Positions 8,766 through 17,536 of a stretch of DNA of 64,000 nucleotides are shown in pieces. The position numbers and the translations under genes were made by a program. The stretch comes from Maribacter_C sp947494565 (GTDB taxonomy: Bacteria > Bacteroidota > Bacteroidia > Flavobacteriales > Flavobacteriaceae): NCBI RefSeq assembly GCF_047345415.1, contig NZ_JBLFEP010000007.1, forward strand, positions 186,001 to 250,000, given 5' to 3'. Position 1 is the stretch's first letter. Every line of letters starts with the position of its first letter. Under the pieces are notes generated by a model that was not told the origin of the DNA, did not search any database, and was given only the letters and a program-made list of their open reading frames with translations.

Positions 8766-9224
8766 TTACACTCCGAACTGTTGCAAATGATGATCCAGGT
8801 GTTTTGAGAACAAGGTGTTCCATTGTTGGTCTGTCAAATCACCGAAGGCCGGGTTGTTCAATCCATTAAAATGGGTCTTGCCTAATTTTTGGGTTTTTTC
8901 AAGAAACTCGACCAGCCGTTTCTTTTCTGTTTCGAACTCTTTCGCTTCGGTCATTTTAAAAATAGGGGAGGTCGGTATGTTCTTTTTATAAGGTTTGGGG
9001 CCCAAAACCGTATTCTTGGCGAACAGTCTTGCCATGAATCTACCGAAAGCATTGGGTTTGGCATGTTTGTCAGTGTACACGATTTCATAAGCCACATTGC
9101 AATGGGCCATCATTTGCGCGACATCCATCTTGCCCCAAAGGCCTTGGGTCTCTGGAGTGAGTTTTTCGATACGGTCAATGGTTTCTTGGGTTTCCTTTTG
9201 GTCATAAAGATTTCTGATGGTCAT
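8766..9224 (-). CDS. DUF1569 protein (DinB-like fold)
   Basis: A 152-residue cytoplasmic protein of the DUF1569 family, related to the DinB/YfiT four-helix bundle. Seen: WGKMDVAQMMAHCNVAYEI (about 30-48), whose His is at the position of a DinB metal ligand, and the C-terminal LFSKHLDHHLQQFGV with clustered His residues. Biochemical function is unknown. It is a stand-alone minus-strand gene. Confidence 0.78.
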   Translation of the reverse strand: MTIRNLYDQKETQETIDRIEKLTPETQGLWGKMDVAQMMAHCNVAYEIVYTDKHAKPNAFGRFMARLFAKNTVLGPKPYKKNIPTSPIFKMTEAKEFETEKKRLVEFLEKTQKLGKTHFNGLNNPAFGDLTDQQWNTLFSKHLDHHLQQFGV

Positions 9225-9314
9225 GATGTAATTTTTAAGGATCGCTACAAGATATTGATTTTTCGTAGATAGCGAATCGGTTTATTTACATCAGTGACGA
9301 TCTAACTTTTCGAA

Positions 9315-10277
9315 TTAGGACATGGATAAGAGCACATTTCCTGTCTTTTGACCGGTCAAGACATAATCATAGGCCTCTGATACCTGTTCCAAGGGGTATA
9401 CTTTTTCTATCACCGGTTTGAATTTTCTTTGTTCCAACAACTCCTGCATCAATAAAATACTTCGTTTACAACTTTTTGGGATAGGGAATACGACCCTTTT
9501 CCCCCCTTTGAGCCATGTAGTCAAGGGCAAATACAGATTTTCGCCTTTGGGCCCGAGTTCCGAGGAAATATAAATCCCTTTTGGAAGCAGTAGTTTTTTG
9601 CACTGGTCAAAGGAGCTCTTTCCAACCGCATCGAAGATGAAATGGTAGCGCTCTTGGTCCGCTGTAAAATCCTCTTTTAAATAATCATAGGTCTTATCGG
9701 CACCCAATGACTTGATCAATTCTATATTTTTGGTATTGCCTACCGCGGTAACATAGATCCCAAAATGTTTTAGCAGTTGTACGGCCGCTGTGCCAATAGC
9801 ACCAGTAGCCCCATAAACTAGAGCTTTGTCGCCGGGCTTCAAATTGACCATAGTGATGAAATTATAGGCATAATGCGCACCTTCTGCACTGGCTGCGGCC
9901 TCCGCATAGGATATACCATCGGGAATCTTGGCGAGGGCTTTATCTTCCCTACAGGTCATATATTCGGCTTGAGAGCGTAAACCCTCGTCGTAGAGGCCAA
10001 AAACACGATCCGCAACCTTGAATCCGGTGACTTTTTTCCCAATTGCTTCGATTTGTCCGGCAAAGTCTGTTCCGGGTACCTGATGGCTTGGTTTGAATAA
10101 GCCAACAAAGGCACGAATAACGTATGGCTTTCCCGTGAGAATACCGCAATCCGTTCGATTGACCGTCGTGTTATGTACGCGTATGAGTACTTCGTTGTCT
10201 TTGGGCTCAGGTTTGTTAACGGAGGTGACGGTTAAGACGTTCGATAAGCCGTATGTGCTTCTAGTAGCTGCTTTCAT
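9315..10277 (-). CDS. NAD(P)-dependent medium-chain dehydrogenase/quinone-reductase-like oxidoreductase
   Basis: A 320-residue MDR-superfamily enzyme. The GroES-like N-terminal half carries TVNRTDCGIL and GTDFAGQIEAIGKKVTGF. The Rossmann half carries the nucleotide-binding VYGATGAIGTAAVQLLKHFG (about 155-174). The structural and catalytic zinc cysteines of true alcohol dehydrogenases are absent, which places it with zinc-independent quinone or enone reductases. The substrate cannot be predicted. A TAACTTTG -7 box lies just upstream, and the Crp/Fnr regulator gene lies upstream in the same direction but behind its own terminator. Confidence 0.85.
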   Translation of the reverse strand: MKAATRSTYGLSNVLTVTSVNKPEPKDNEVLIRVHNTTVNRTDCGILTGKPYVIRAFVGLFKPSHQVPGTDFAGQIEAIGKKVTGFKVADRVFGLYDEGLRSQAEYMTCREDKALAKIPDGISYAEAAASAEGAHYAYNFITMVNLKPGDKALVYGATGAIGTAAVQLLKHFGIYVTAVGNTKNIELIKSLGADKTYDYLKEDFTADQERYHFIFDAVGKSSFDQCKKLLLPKGIYISSELGPKGENLYLPLTTWLKGGKRVVFPIPKSCKRSILLMQELLEQRKFKPVIEKVYPLEQVSEAYDYVLTGQKTGNVLLSMS

Positions 10278-10290
10278 AGGTTTAAAAAGT

Positions 10291-10298
10291 CAAAGTTA
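10291..10298 (-). promoter_or_regulatory. Putative -7 box TAACTTTG of the MDR oxidoreductase gene
   Basis: Exact TAnnTTTG match on the minus strand, 13 bases before the start codon at 10277, downstream of the Crp/Fnr gene's terminator. The leader would be very short. No convincing -33 TTTG is visible. Confidence 0.38.
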
Positions 10299-10336
10299 CA
10301 TGTACTTTCTTAGCCGGATCATTGACTTTGGTTAAG

Positions 10337-10357
10337 AAAAAAGCCTTCTACGAAGGT
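10337..10357 (-). terminator. Terminator after the Crp/Fnr-family gene
   Basis: On the minus strand: stem CCTTC / GAAGG with loop GTA, then C and a run of six T (10342 to 10337). It lies about 20 bases past the stop of the regulator gene and before the promoter of the oxidoreductase gene, so it separates two transcription units. Confidence 0.6.
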
Positions 10358-10375
10358 TGTGGGTACTGAAATAGA

Positions 10376-10987
10376 TTATTTATGGGATATTCGTTTTCGT
10401 ATCCTGCTCAACGACTCAGCAGCTACCCCTAAGTAACTGGCTAATTGGTACTGAGGTACCTTATTCAGGAGTTCTGGCCTGAAGCGAAGTAAGTTTAAAT
10501 ACCGCTCTTCTGGTGTGGTAACAATATAAGTCGCCAATAGTTCTTGGTAATGGGCCAATTCTTCCTGTAATGAAGTACGACTTAAAGTCTCGAGCTTCGG
10601 AAATCGCTCGTACAGTATTTTTTGATTCTCAAAAGTAATGACAGAGAGCATGGTCGGTTCAACACAGGATAAAAAGTATTTAGATGGTGTTTTTTCAGAA
10701 CCTGTGTTCATGGAGAATATGGAATCTCCTTCGGTATAAAAGAAAGTGGACTTCTCTTCCCCATCTACAAGGTAGTATTGGCGTACACAACCCGAGACTA
10801 CGGAATAACTTTTGGCCGAAACTTTCCCTTTCCGTAAAATAAGTGTGCCGCTATCGAATGATTCAATGGAAATCAACTGCATTGCATCTTCGATCTCCTC
10901 TTTGGAAAGAGCGCCTATAGCTGCAAAACATTTTTTCATTTCCTTCTTTACCGCGTCGGTATTCGGTGCTACATTCGATTCATGCAT
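10376..10987 (-). CDS. Crp/Fnr-family transcriptional regulator
   Basis: A 203-residue protein with an N-terminal cyclic-nucleotide-binding-like beta roll (about 35-125; FDSGTLILRKGKVSAKSYSVVSG) and a C-terminal helix-turn-helix (about 155-203; TTPEERYLNLLRF, then YQLASYLGVAAESLSRIRK). The phosphate-binding cassette residues of true cAMP receptors are not conserved, so the ligand may differ. Members near single oxidoreductase genes in Bacteroidetes often control them. The neighbour immediately downstream is the MDR oxidoreductase, a plausible target (inference). The start could also be one of the internal Met codons near residue 17. Confidence 0.85.
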   Translation of the reverse strand: MHESNVAPNTDAVKKEMKKCFAAIGALSKEEIEDAMQLISIESFDSGTLILRKGKVSAKSYSVVSGCVRQYYLVDGEEKSTFFYTEGDSIFSMNTGSEKTPSKYFLSCVEPTMLSVITFENQKILYERFPKLETLSRTSLQEELAHYQELLATYIVTTPEERYLNLLRFRPELLNKVPQYQLASYLGVAAESLSRIRKRISHK

Positions 10988-11020
10988 GACAATCCTTTTT
11001 GGATCTAAATATCCCGGATA

Positions 11021-11905
11021 CTATCGTATTCCGTTTACGGCCATTTCCAAAGTATATACAGAATCCATGGCGGTAATGAATAGAATATTTTGATTCGGAC
11101 CACCAAAGGTGACATTGGCCGTCCATTTTTCAGGAACCTCAATATGCTTGATTTGTTTTCCGGTTTTATCAAAGACCGTTACGCCGTCACCCGTCAGATA
11201 TACATTGCCTTGATGGTCTAAAGTCATTCCGTCGGAACCCAATTCGCAAAATAATGTTCGATTTGAAAGTGTACCATCTTCCATGACAGAGTACATATAG
11301 GTTTTTTTATCGCCGATATCTGCAATGTAGAGGGTCTTTCCGTCGGCCGTACCAATGATGCCGTTGGGCATTACGAAATCTTCGGCCACTATTTTGACTT
11401 CCCCAATACTCGGGGTGATGTAGTATACGCGACGTTCCGTAATTCGATTCTCTGTGGGCTCCCACCAAGGTCTTTCATATAAGGGGTCGGTAAAGTAAAT
11501 GCCACCATCGGGATCTACCCATAAATCATTTGGTCCTCCAAGTAGTTTTTCTTCAAAATCGGAAATCAGCACCGTTGTATTCTTTTCCATATCGATGCGC
11601 CATAGTTCATTTTTTTCATCGGCGCAGGATAGTAGATTTCCATCATGATCGAAATACAAACCATTGGAACGACCACTAGGTTGCATCCAATCCGAAACTG
11701 TATTGGTCGCCGCACTCCATTTCACGATTCGATCGTTGGGCTGATCCGTAAAATAAACATCACCATTTTTGTCCGTCGCCGGCCCTTCGGTAAACTTGTA
11801 TTCCTCGGCGACTAAGGTCAATTCGGCCCCCTCAGCCACAATATTTTGGGCAGTACATGAAAGGGCCATGGCCATCATGGAGAAAAGTAAATAGGCATTT
11901 TTCAT
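11021..11905 (-). CDS. SMP-30/gluconolactonase-like beta-propeller, secreted
   Basis: A 294-residue six-bladed beta-propeller with a signal peptide (1-20; Cys17 may make it a lipoprotein). SMP-30 features seen: TEGPATDKNGDVYFTD near the start (Glu metal ligand), LLGGPNDLWVDPDGGIYFTD in the middle (Asn-Asp ligand), and DIGDKKTYMYSV (Asp ligand). Family members hydrolyse sugar lactones with a divalent metal. In this location it may act on aldonolactones made by periplasmic sugar oxidation (inference). Its own TATCTTTG promoter box indicates independent transcription. Confidence 0.85.
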   Translation of the reverse strand: MKNAYLLFSMMAMALSCTAQNIVAEGAELTLVAEEYKFTEGPATDKNGDVYFTDQPNDRIVKWSAATNTVSDWMQPSGRSNGLYFDHDGNLLSCADEKNELWRIDMEKNTTVLISDFEEKLLGGPNDLWVDPDGGIYFTDPLYERPWWEPTENRITERRVYYITPSIGEVKIVAEDFVMPNGIIGTADGKTLYIADIGDKKTYMYSVMEDGTLSNRTLFCELGSDGMTLDHQGNVYLTGDGVTVFDKTGKQIKHIEVPEKWTANVTFGGPNQNILFITAMDSVYTLEMAVNGIR

Positions 11906-11936
11906 CGTAGTTCTTCTTTATAGATTGAATATACAC

Positions 11937-11944
11937 AAAGATAT
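11937..11944 (-). promoter_or_regulatory. Putative -7 box TATCTTTG of the SMP-30 gene
   Basis: Exact TAnnTTTG on the minus strand, about 31 bases before the start codon at 11905. A TTG in minus-strand sense at 11970-11968 could be the -33 element, with a spacer of 23 bases at the long end of the usual range. Confidence 0.48.
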
Positions 11945-11993
11945 TGAGGTGTTTCTTGATTTTAAGCAAGCGTGGTTCGCGGGCTGGGGTCCT

Positions 11994-13643
11994 CTATTTT
12001 TTCCAACCGGGCCCTTTGACAAACCTCCCTGGGGAATTTCCGGTATGCGCTCCGTCTTTGAGTACATGCCCTCCGTTCACAAAAACATGTCGCATACCCG
12101 TTGCATATTGATGTGGTTTTTCGAAAGTTGCATTGGCTTTTATTGTGGTCGGGTCAAAAACAACGATGTCGGCATAGTACCCCTTTTTTAAGGCCCCCCG
12201 CTTACGGAGTTTTAAATTGGTCGCCGGCAAGGTGGTTAATTTGTAAATAGCTTCCTCTAAGGGTATGACTTGTTCTTCACGAACAAAATGCCCCAACAAT
12301 CTGGCGAAAGAGCCGTAAGCTCTTGGGTGGGTGCTTTGCTCTAGAAAAACACCTTCGTTGGTATAAGAACCAGCATCGGAGCAGATGCTCATATATGGTA
12401 GCTGCAACTTCTTTTTGATATTCTCTTTGGACATTGAAAAATAAACGACCTGAATTCTACTATCATCCTCGTAAATCAAGTCGACCAAAGTTTCGTTCGC
12501 TGAGATAGCTCTTTCCGCTGCTACTTCCGCAAGCGTCTTTCCAATATATTTACGCATGGCTTTGTTACGAAACCCAACCAAAAGGATTTTGTCAGGTGGG
12601 ACATGAAAATCTATTTCAGCCATCATTTGTTTCCGTTTGACCGGATTTTCCATGAGTCGTATGGTAGCGTCGTGACCGCCTTCTTTTGCCCAAGATGGCA
12701 GTACGACATTGAGTCCGGTAGAACTGGCATTGTACATATACATATCCGTAGTAATGTCGAGTCCCTTTTTACGTGCGTTGGTTACCAGGGTAATGGCACT
12801 ATCCAGCAAATGCCAATTGGCATTTCCCGAAGCCTTGAAATGGTAGATCTCAGCTGGTAGTTTGGCCTCTTCCGCAATGGTGATCAATTCTTTTACCGCC
12901 TCCAGCAGTTGGCCTTCTTCATCTCGTATATGGGAAATATACATACCGTTGTAATTGGCCACCACCTTTGCGAGTTCAATAATCTCATCTGTTTCGGCAT
13001 GTCCGCTCGGCACATAGATCAAAGAGGTGGATAGTCCGACAGCGCCTTCTTCCATACCTTCCCGCAATAACTTTTTCATTTGACCCATCTCTTCAGTGGT
13101 AGGAGGGCGCTTATCGATTCCTATAACATGTTCACGTAGGGTGGCATTACCCACGAACGAAGCGACATTGGTTGAGATACCTTTGTTTTCAAGGTGATTG
13201 AGATACTCTCCCAGCGTCGTCCAGGACACTTCATACGTAATGTCTCCTTGATTTTCCTGCATCTCCTGTTTCATACTAGGGTTTAATGGCCCCATTGAGG
13301 AACCTTCACCTAAAACCTCTAAGGTGACTCCCTGACGGATATCGCCTTGCGACCGACCATCTTCAAGAAGGGAAACATTTGCCCAACTCAACATATTGAT
13401 AAACCCCGGAGCAACCGATAGACCAGTAGCATCGATTTCTTGTTTCCCCATAGCATTTTCAATAGTGCCGATGGCGGCAATGGTATCGGCGTTGATGGCT
13501 ACATCACCCAGAATAGCGGGTTGGCCGGAGCCGTCAAAGATCTGGGCATTCTTTATTAGGATGTCATATTGAACTGGTTGAGGCTGGCATCCGATGAGGA
13601 ATAATGCGCAAACCGAAAGGGTAAGGACAATTTGATTTTTCAT
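11994..13643 (-). CDS. D-aminoacylase-like amidohydrolase lipoprotein lacking the HxH motif
   Basis: A 549-residue protein of the N-acyl-D-amino-acid deacylase branch of the amidohydrolase superfamily, with lipobox Cys19. The outer beta-sandwich and TIM barrel are present. So are later ligands: HIRDE (His238), IYHFKASG (His268, with Lys270), and the catalytic Asp in CSDAG (423). The N-terminal metal motif, normally GFIDxHxH, reads GFINMLSW at 80-87, so both His and the Asp are replaced. GEGSSMGP at about 112 replaces the usual NCG bridging-Cys loop. This looks like a defined subfamily rather than damage, because the frame is intact and conserved elsewhere. Its activity is uncertain. Confidence 0.82.
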   Translation of the reverse strand: MKNQIVLTLSVCALFLIGCQPQPVQYDILIKNAQIFDGSGQPAILGDVAINADTIAAIGTIENAMGKQEIDATGLSVAPGFINMLSWANVSLLEDGRSQGDIRQGVTLEVLGEGSSMGPLNPSMKQEMQENQGDITYEVSWTTLGEYLNHLENKGISTNVASFVGNATLREHVIGIDKRPPTTEEMGQMKKLLREGMEEGAVGLSTSLIYVPSGHAETDEIIELAKVVANYNGMYISHIRDEEGQLLEAVKELITIAEEAKLPAEIYHFKASGNANWHLLDSAITLVTNARKKGLDITTDMYMYNASSTGLNVVLPSWAKEGGHDATIRLMENPVKRKQMMAEIDFHVPPDKILLVGFRNKAMRKYIGKTLAEVAAERAISANETLVDLIYEDDSRIQVVYFSMSKENIKKKLQLPYMSICSDAGSYTNEGVFLEQSTHPRAYGSFARLLGHFVREEQVIPLEEAIYKLTTLPATNLKLRKRGALKKGYYADIVVFDPTTIKANATFEKPHQYATGMRHVFVNGGHVLKDGAHTGNSPGRFVKGPGWKK

Positions 13644-13728
13644 AGGTTGGGATTGGTTTTAATTTTACGCTGTTCAGATTGGTTTTTTGGGAGAACGATT
13701 ATTAAACCTATCAGTATTGTCTTGACTT

Positions 13729-14562
13729 TTATAAGTCTCTCAAGAACGCCATATTGTGCTTCATACTTTCAAGAGGCGTGTTTTCATATTCTTCTTGTTC
13801 GATAAAAATATGTTTGACCCCTGAGGTTTTCCGATTTTGCATGATAGTTTTAATATCCAGGGCTCCTTTTCCGAATTCCGTACTTTCTTTTTTACCCATA
13901 TCCATATCCTTCAAATGCCAAAGCGGAAATCGTCCGGGATATTTTTGAAGATAATCCATGGGATTTTTTCCTCCTACTATGACCCAACCCAAATCCAATT
14001 CCATATGTACTAAATCAGGGTCCGTATGCTCTAGGAGTACATCATAAAGTACTTTCCCATGATGTGACTCAAATTCATATTCATGATTGTGATACCCGAA
14101 TTTGAGACCTAGTTTTTTACAGGATTCCCCGGCCTTGTTAAACGCTTCGGCCACTTTTTTGTAATTGTCCACGGTTTGCCCTCTGCTAGGCATCGAAGAG
14201 CAGATGAGATACGGTTGTCCAGAGGCCACTGCTTCTTCCATCGTTTTTTGAAAATTGGTGTCCAAAGCCACATGACCGCTTGTTAAGGTCATGCCCAAAT
14301 CGGCACATGCCTTTTTCATCTCCTTTGCTGACATTCCATAGTAATGACCCTTTTTGCTTCGGGCCGATTCGATTTCAGTGATGCCAATGGCTGCTATTTG
14401 TGCCAAGGTAGCCAAAGGATCTTTGGTCATTTCATCTCGAAAAGAGTATAATTGTACGCCATATTGCTGTTCTTTTAAAGGGGTGAAGGCAATAGATGGT
14501 AATACAAGTGCACCGGTCGCATAAATACTGCTCTGTTTTAAGAAGTTTCTTCGTGTTGTCAT
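13729..14562 (-). CDS. Sugar phosphate isomerase/epimerase-like TIM-barrel protein with Tat-type signal
   Basis: A 277-residue protein of the xylose-isomerase-like TIM barrel (AP-endonuclease 2) superfamily. The N-terminus has a twin-arginine signal (MTTRRNFLKQS, then a hydrophobic stretch to about residue 26), so it is exported folded. Metal-site segments seen: YHNHEYEF (about 155-162), MELDLGWV (about 187) and the C-terminal FIEQEEYE with a Glu ligand. Substrate unknown; keto-sugar isomerisation or epimerisation is typical of exported members. It is separated by 78 bp from the DUF3500 gene upstream. Confidence 0.83.
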   Translation of the reverse strand: MTTRRNFLKQSSIYATGALVLPSIAFTPLKEQQYGVQLYSFRDEMTKDPLATLAQIAAIGITEIESARSKKGHYYGMSAKEMKKACADLGMTLTSGHVALDTNFQKTMEEAVASGQPYLICSSMPSRGQTVDNYKKVAEAFNKAGESCKKLGLKFGYHNHEYEFESHHGKVLYDVLLEHTDPDLVHMELDLGWVIVGGKNPMDYLQKYPGRFPLWHLKDMDMGKKESTEFGKGALDIKTIMQNRKTSGVKHIFIEQEEYENTPLESMKHNMAFLRDL

Positions 14563-14640
14563 AATTCAATTTAAATGGGTTGAGGAACAAATAACCTGCC
14601 CACGTGAGTATTTAAGGGTGTCAAGATATTCTAAGTCTTT

Positions 14641-15663
14641 TCAATGATCTTCGCTCAGGTGTTTTTTCAGAATATCTTCTCCGTAATCATTGGTCGGATC
14701 ACGTATTACGGTATGTACATGGTTGGCGTTCGTCTGTGTGTTGTCATATTCGATCAATAGCACTGGCCCTTGAATGCACCAATAATTTGGCACACCGGGT
14801 TCAAGGCTGCCCGCCCAGGAAAAGGATAGCTTGTCAAACCCCGCTTTCTTGATTTTGGACCAATAGGTATCTGCAAATTCCTTTTCATAATTGTTGACAT
14901 AAAGACGGACCAACTCGAGAAGTTGTTTTTGTTGGTCCGAAGTCAGCTCTTTGAACCAGATTCCCTGCTGTTCAAAACCTTCGATTTTTGGGCGTGTAGT
15001 AGTCAGTATTTCCGGGGGCGCTACTTTTGAGAATACAGCTTTTTTCAATTGCTCGGCCGAAAGGGAGTTTATGAGTGCAAAGCTTGATTGGGTTTCTTGT
15101 CGTAACACCTCCTTTTCCTTATGTCCCGTAATTTTAATCACTCCGGGATTGGTACCAAAAAAACTCGGTGTTACAGAACTTAGTTTATGCTCAGAGGCCG
15201 TAAAATTGAGCGATAGGTGATGCCCTTCAAATCGCCAACCCCAGGGTTTACCCTCTTCGGGATTCCCAAAAATCGAAAAATGGTAATTGAGCGGGTCCCT
15301 CCTCGGTCTTCCGTCGGGCATGGTATCATGAGCAGCGTTTTCAATGACCCGAAGTATTTTTTCGAGCGAACGTATCTCATGGGTTTTTCTCAAACCCTCT
15401 TCACTGAGGGAAGATTTGAGCAAATCTAGGGCGGCTTCTTGTTGTAGCTCGTCGAAATCGTGGAATCTTGGCCCTTTTCTAGGTAACGGCACATAGTTCA
15501 TATTATAGCGTTCCTCATCATCGAGGGCGAAAAGTGCCTGTGACTTTAAATCCTCAGAAAGTGTTTCTAAGAAAGTAGTAGCTTTTTCTGATAGCGTTTG
15601 TCCTTGAAGTTGTCCTACTACTAGAAATAGAAAGAGCCCTTGAATCAATAACCGTGTTTTCAT
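14641..15663 (-). CDS. DUF3500 family secreted protein
   Basis: A 340-residue protein with a signal peptide (1-21, ending Leu-Gln-Gly-Gln). The DUF3500 body is recognised by FDELQQEAALDLLKSSLSEE, DPLNYHFSIFGNP, WGWRFEGHHLSLNFT and a C-terminal NHVHTVIRDPTNDYG. His-rich segments (EGHH, NHVH) suggest a metal site but no reaction is established. It starts three bases before the stop of the upstream TolB-like gene, so the two form an operon. Confidence 0.82.
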   Translation of the reverse strand: MKTRLLIQGLFLFLVVGQLQGQTLSEKATTFLETLSEDLKSQALFALDDEERYNMNYVPLPRKGPRFHDFDELQQEAALDLLKSSLSEEGLRKTHEIRSLEKILRVIENAAHDTMPDGRPRRDPLNYHFSIFGNPEEGKPWGWRFEGHHLSLNFTASEHKLSSVTPSFFGTNPGVIKITGHKEKEVLRQETQSSFALINSLSAEQLKKAVFSKVAPPEILTTTRPKIEGFEQQGIWFKELTSDQQKQLLELVRLYVNNYEKEFADTYWSKIKKAGFDKLSFSWAGSLEPGVPNYWCIQGPVLLIEYDNTQTNANHVHTVIRDPTNDYGEDILKKHLSEDH

Positions 15664-15666
15664 TTT

Positions 15667-16578
15667 TTACTCATTTAGGCGGTAACTAACAAATGCGATA
15701 TGCCCACTATCAGGTGACCACGAGGGAACATTAATGGTGCCCTGTCCACCAAAAAGTTTGGCCATGACCTGCACCTTGCCGGTTTCCAAATTCATTAATC
15801 GAAGTTGTACATTTTTATTCGCAGGGTGTTTGTCGGCCGGTACTTCGATACCAAAAGAGACGTAAACGATCCATTTGGCATCAGGAGAGGGGTGTGGAAA
15901 CCAATCATGCAGTTCGTCTGTCGTAATTTGTTCTTGATGGGTTCCGTCAGATCGCATTCTCCAAACCTGCATGGTTCCCGTTCGCATGGAGTTAAAATAA
16001 ACATACCGGCCATCAGGGGAATAATCCGGCCCGTCATCCAGACCCTCAGTACTGGTCAGACGCTGTTCTTTACCACCCTCGACAGCAATAGTATAAATGT
16101 CATAATTACCGTTTCGTTCCGCACAATAGGCCAACGTCTTCCCGTCAGGAGACCAACCATGCCAATACGATGGCCCCAAAGGCGTTATTTTTTTAGGTAC
16201 TCCTCCCGCGATAGGCAAGGTATATATCAACGATTTGCCTGTTTCTGTCTGGTCACTGATCACCAGTTGCGTTCCGTCAGGTGATATACCATGATCATTG
16301 TTGATCCTTTTGGCAAAATCAGTGGGAATCAATTCAGGTGTTCCTCCTTGCACCGGAATAGTATAGAGCAGGCCTTTGCTATTAAAAATCAGGGTTTTCC
16401 CATCAGGAGACCAATTGGGTGCTTCAATATGTTCTTGGGTATGATATATGGTATCCCGTTCAAAGGAGGATAGGGATATGGTCTGCAACGTGCTTTGTAC
16501 TGCTTTTTTTTGGGCCATTAGGGAGGTCGTAGTGCATGTGCATACTAAAACAAATCCGTAAATGATTTTTATCGACAC
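15667..16578 (-). CDS. TolB-like (PD40) beta-propeller protein, secreted
   Basis: A 303-residue exported protein (signal peptide 1-22, ending Leu-Met-Ala-Gln). It is built of repeated PD40/WD40-like blades, each with the motif PDGKxLxF or SPDGxxxxF: NWSPDGKTLIF, GISPDGTQLVIS, GWSPDGKTLAYC, DYSPDGRYVYF, HPSPDAKWIVYV and SWSPDSGHIAFV. Such propellers bind proteins or ligands; without a fused peptidase domain it is not itself a protease. It is probably co-transcribed with the DUF3500 gene. The start is divergent from mazG with about 95 bp between the start codons. Confidence 0.8.
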   Translation of the reverse strand: MSIKIIYGFVLVCTCTTTSLMAQKKAVQSTLQTISLSSFERDTIYHTQEHIEAPNWSPDGKTLIFNSKGLLYTIPVQGGTPELIPTDFAKRINNDHGISPDGTQLVISDQTETGKSLIYTLPIAGGVPKKITPLGPSYWHGWSPDGKTLAYCAERNGNYDIYTIAVEGGKEQRLTSTEGLDDGPDYSPDGRYVYFNSMRTGTMQVWRMRSDGTHQEQITTDELHDWFPHPSPDAKWIVYVSFGIEVPADKHPANKNVQLRLMNLETGKVQVMAKLFGGQGTINVPSWSPDSGHIAFVSYRLNE

Positions 16579-16649
16579 TGGGTGGGACTTTGTTCTTCCG
16601 ATGTCCTAAAATACTAAATATAACAACACCTTCTCTCTTCGGGGATTCG

Positions 16650-16657
16650 TACTTTTG
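16650..16657 (+). promoter_or_regulatory. -7 box TACTTTTG of mazG
   Basis: Exact TAnnTTTG 15 bases before the ATG at 16673. A possible in-frame TTG start for mazG lies inside this box, which argues against that longer reading and for the ATG. Confidence 0.5.
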
Positions 16658-16672
16658 TCAAAACGGATATTA

Positions 16673-17446
16673 ATGCACACCAGAAAAGAACAATTGCAGG
16701 CTTTCGACCGCTTATTGACCATTATGGACGAGCTTCGGGAACAGTGCCCCTGGGATAGAAAACAGACCATGCAGACCCTTCGACATTTGACCATTGAGGA
16801 GACCTATGAGTTGGGGGATGCTATTTTGGATAATGACCTAGAGGAAGTGAAAAAAGAGCTGGGTGACGTATTGCTGCATATCGTTTTTTATGCGAAAATC
16901 GGTTCGGAAACCAATGATTTCGATATGGCCGACGTATGTAATGATATTTGTGAAAAATTAATCCATCGGCACCCTCATATCTATGGGGACGTAACGGTCA
17001 ATGATGAGGAGGACGTAAAACGAAATTGGGAGACTATCAAATTGAAGGAAGGAAAAAAAAGTGTGTTGGAGGGTGTGCCGAAAGGCTTACCGGCCTTGGT
17101 GAAGGCGAATCGCATACAAGATAAGGTTGCCGGTGTAGGGTTTGATTGGGAAGCTCCTGAGCAGGTATTCGAGAAGCTACAGGAAGAACTACACGAGTTT
17201 ATGGTAGAGGTAAAGGCAGGAGATCAAGATAAAATGGAGTCTGAATTTGGTGATGTGCTATTTTCCATGGTGAATTACGCCCGTTTTTTAGAACTGAATC
17301 CCGAAAATGCCTTAGAGCGGACCAACAAAAAATTCATAAGGCGATTTCAATATGTGGAGTCAAAGGCCAAAGGCCTCGGTAAGACCTTGAACGAAATGAC
17401 CTTGGCCGAAATGGATGTCTTTTGGGAAGAAGCAAAACGAATTTGA
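16673..17446 (+). CDS. mazG: MazG, nucleoside triphosphate pyrophosphohydrolase
   Basis: A 257-residue protein with two tandem MazG all-alpha domains. The first carries CPWDRKQTMQTLRHLTIEE and EVKKELGDVLLHIVFYAKIG, and the second EELHEFMVEVKAG and ESEFGDVLFSMVNYARF. The EExxE and ExxD clusters bind Mg2+ and the NTP. It hydrolyses NTPs to NMP and pyrophosphate, cleaning oxidised or excess nucleotides. The length and motifs are those of the housekeeping enzyme. I chose ATG 16673 because the upstream TTG sits in the promoter. Confidence 0.92.
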   Translation: MHTRKEQLQAFDRLLTIMDELREQCPWDRKQTMQTLRHLTIEETYELGDAILDNDLEEVKKELGDVLLHIVFYAKIGSETNDFDMADVCNDICEKLIHRHPHIYGDVTVNDEEDVKRNWETIKLKEGKKSVLEGVPKGLPALVKANRIQDKVAGVGFDWEAPEQVFEKLQEELHEFMVEVKAGDQDKMESEFGDVLFSMVNYARFLELNPENALERTNKKFIRRFQYVESKAKGLGKTLNEMTLAEMDVFWEEAKRI

Positions 17447-17536
17447 GGTCCAATACCACTGTCAAAAGCAAACACAAAATACACACCTCTAGTACGGCGC
17501 TAGACCCAGGATCAAAATCAAAAACCAACAGACCCT

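Noticed and set aside
16655..16672. TTG start extending mazG by six codons
   Set aside because: The TTG is inside an exact TAnnTTTG promoter box, and the ATG at 16673 gives the normal MazG N-terminus.
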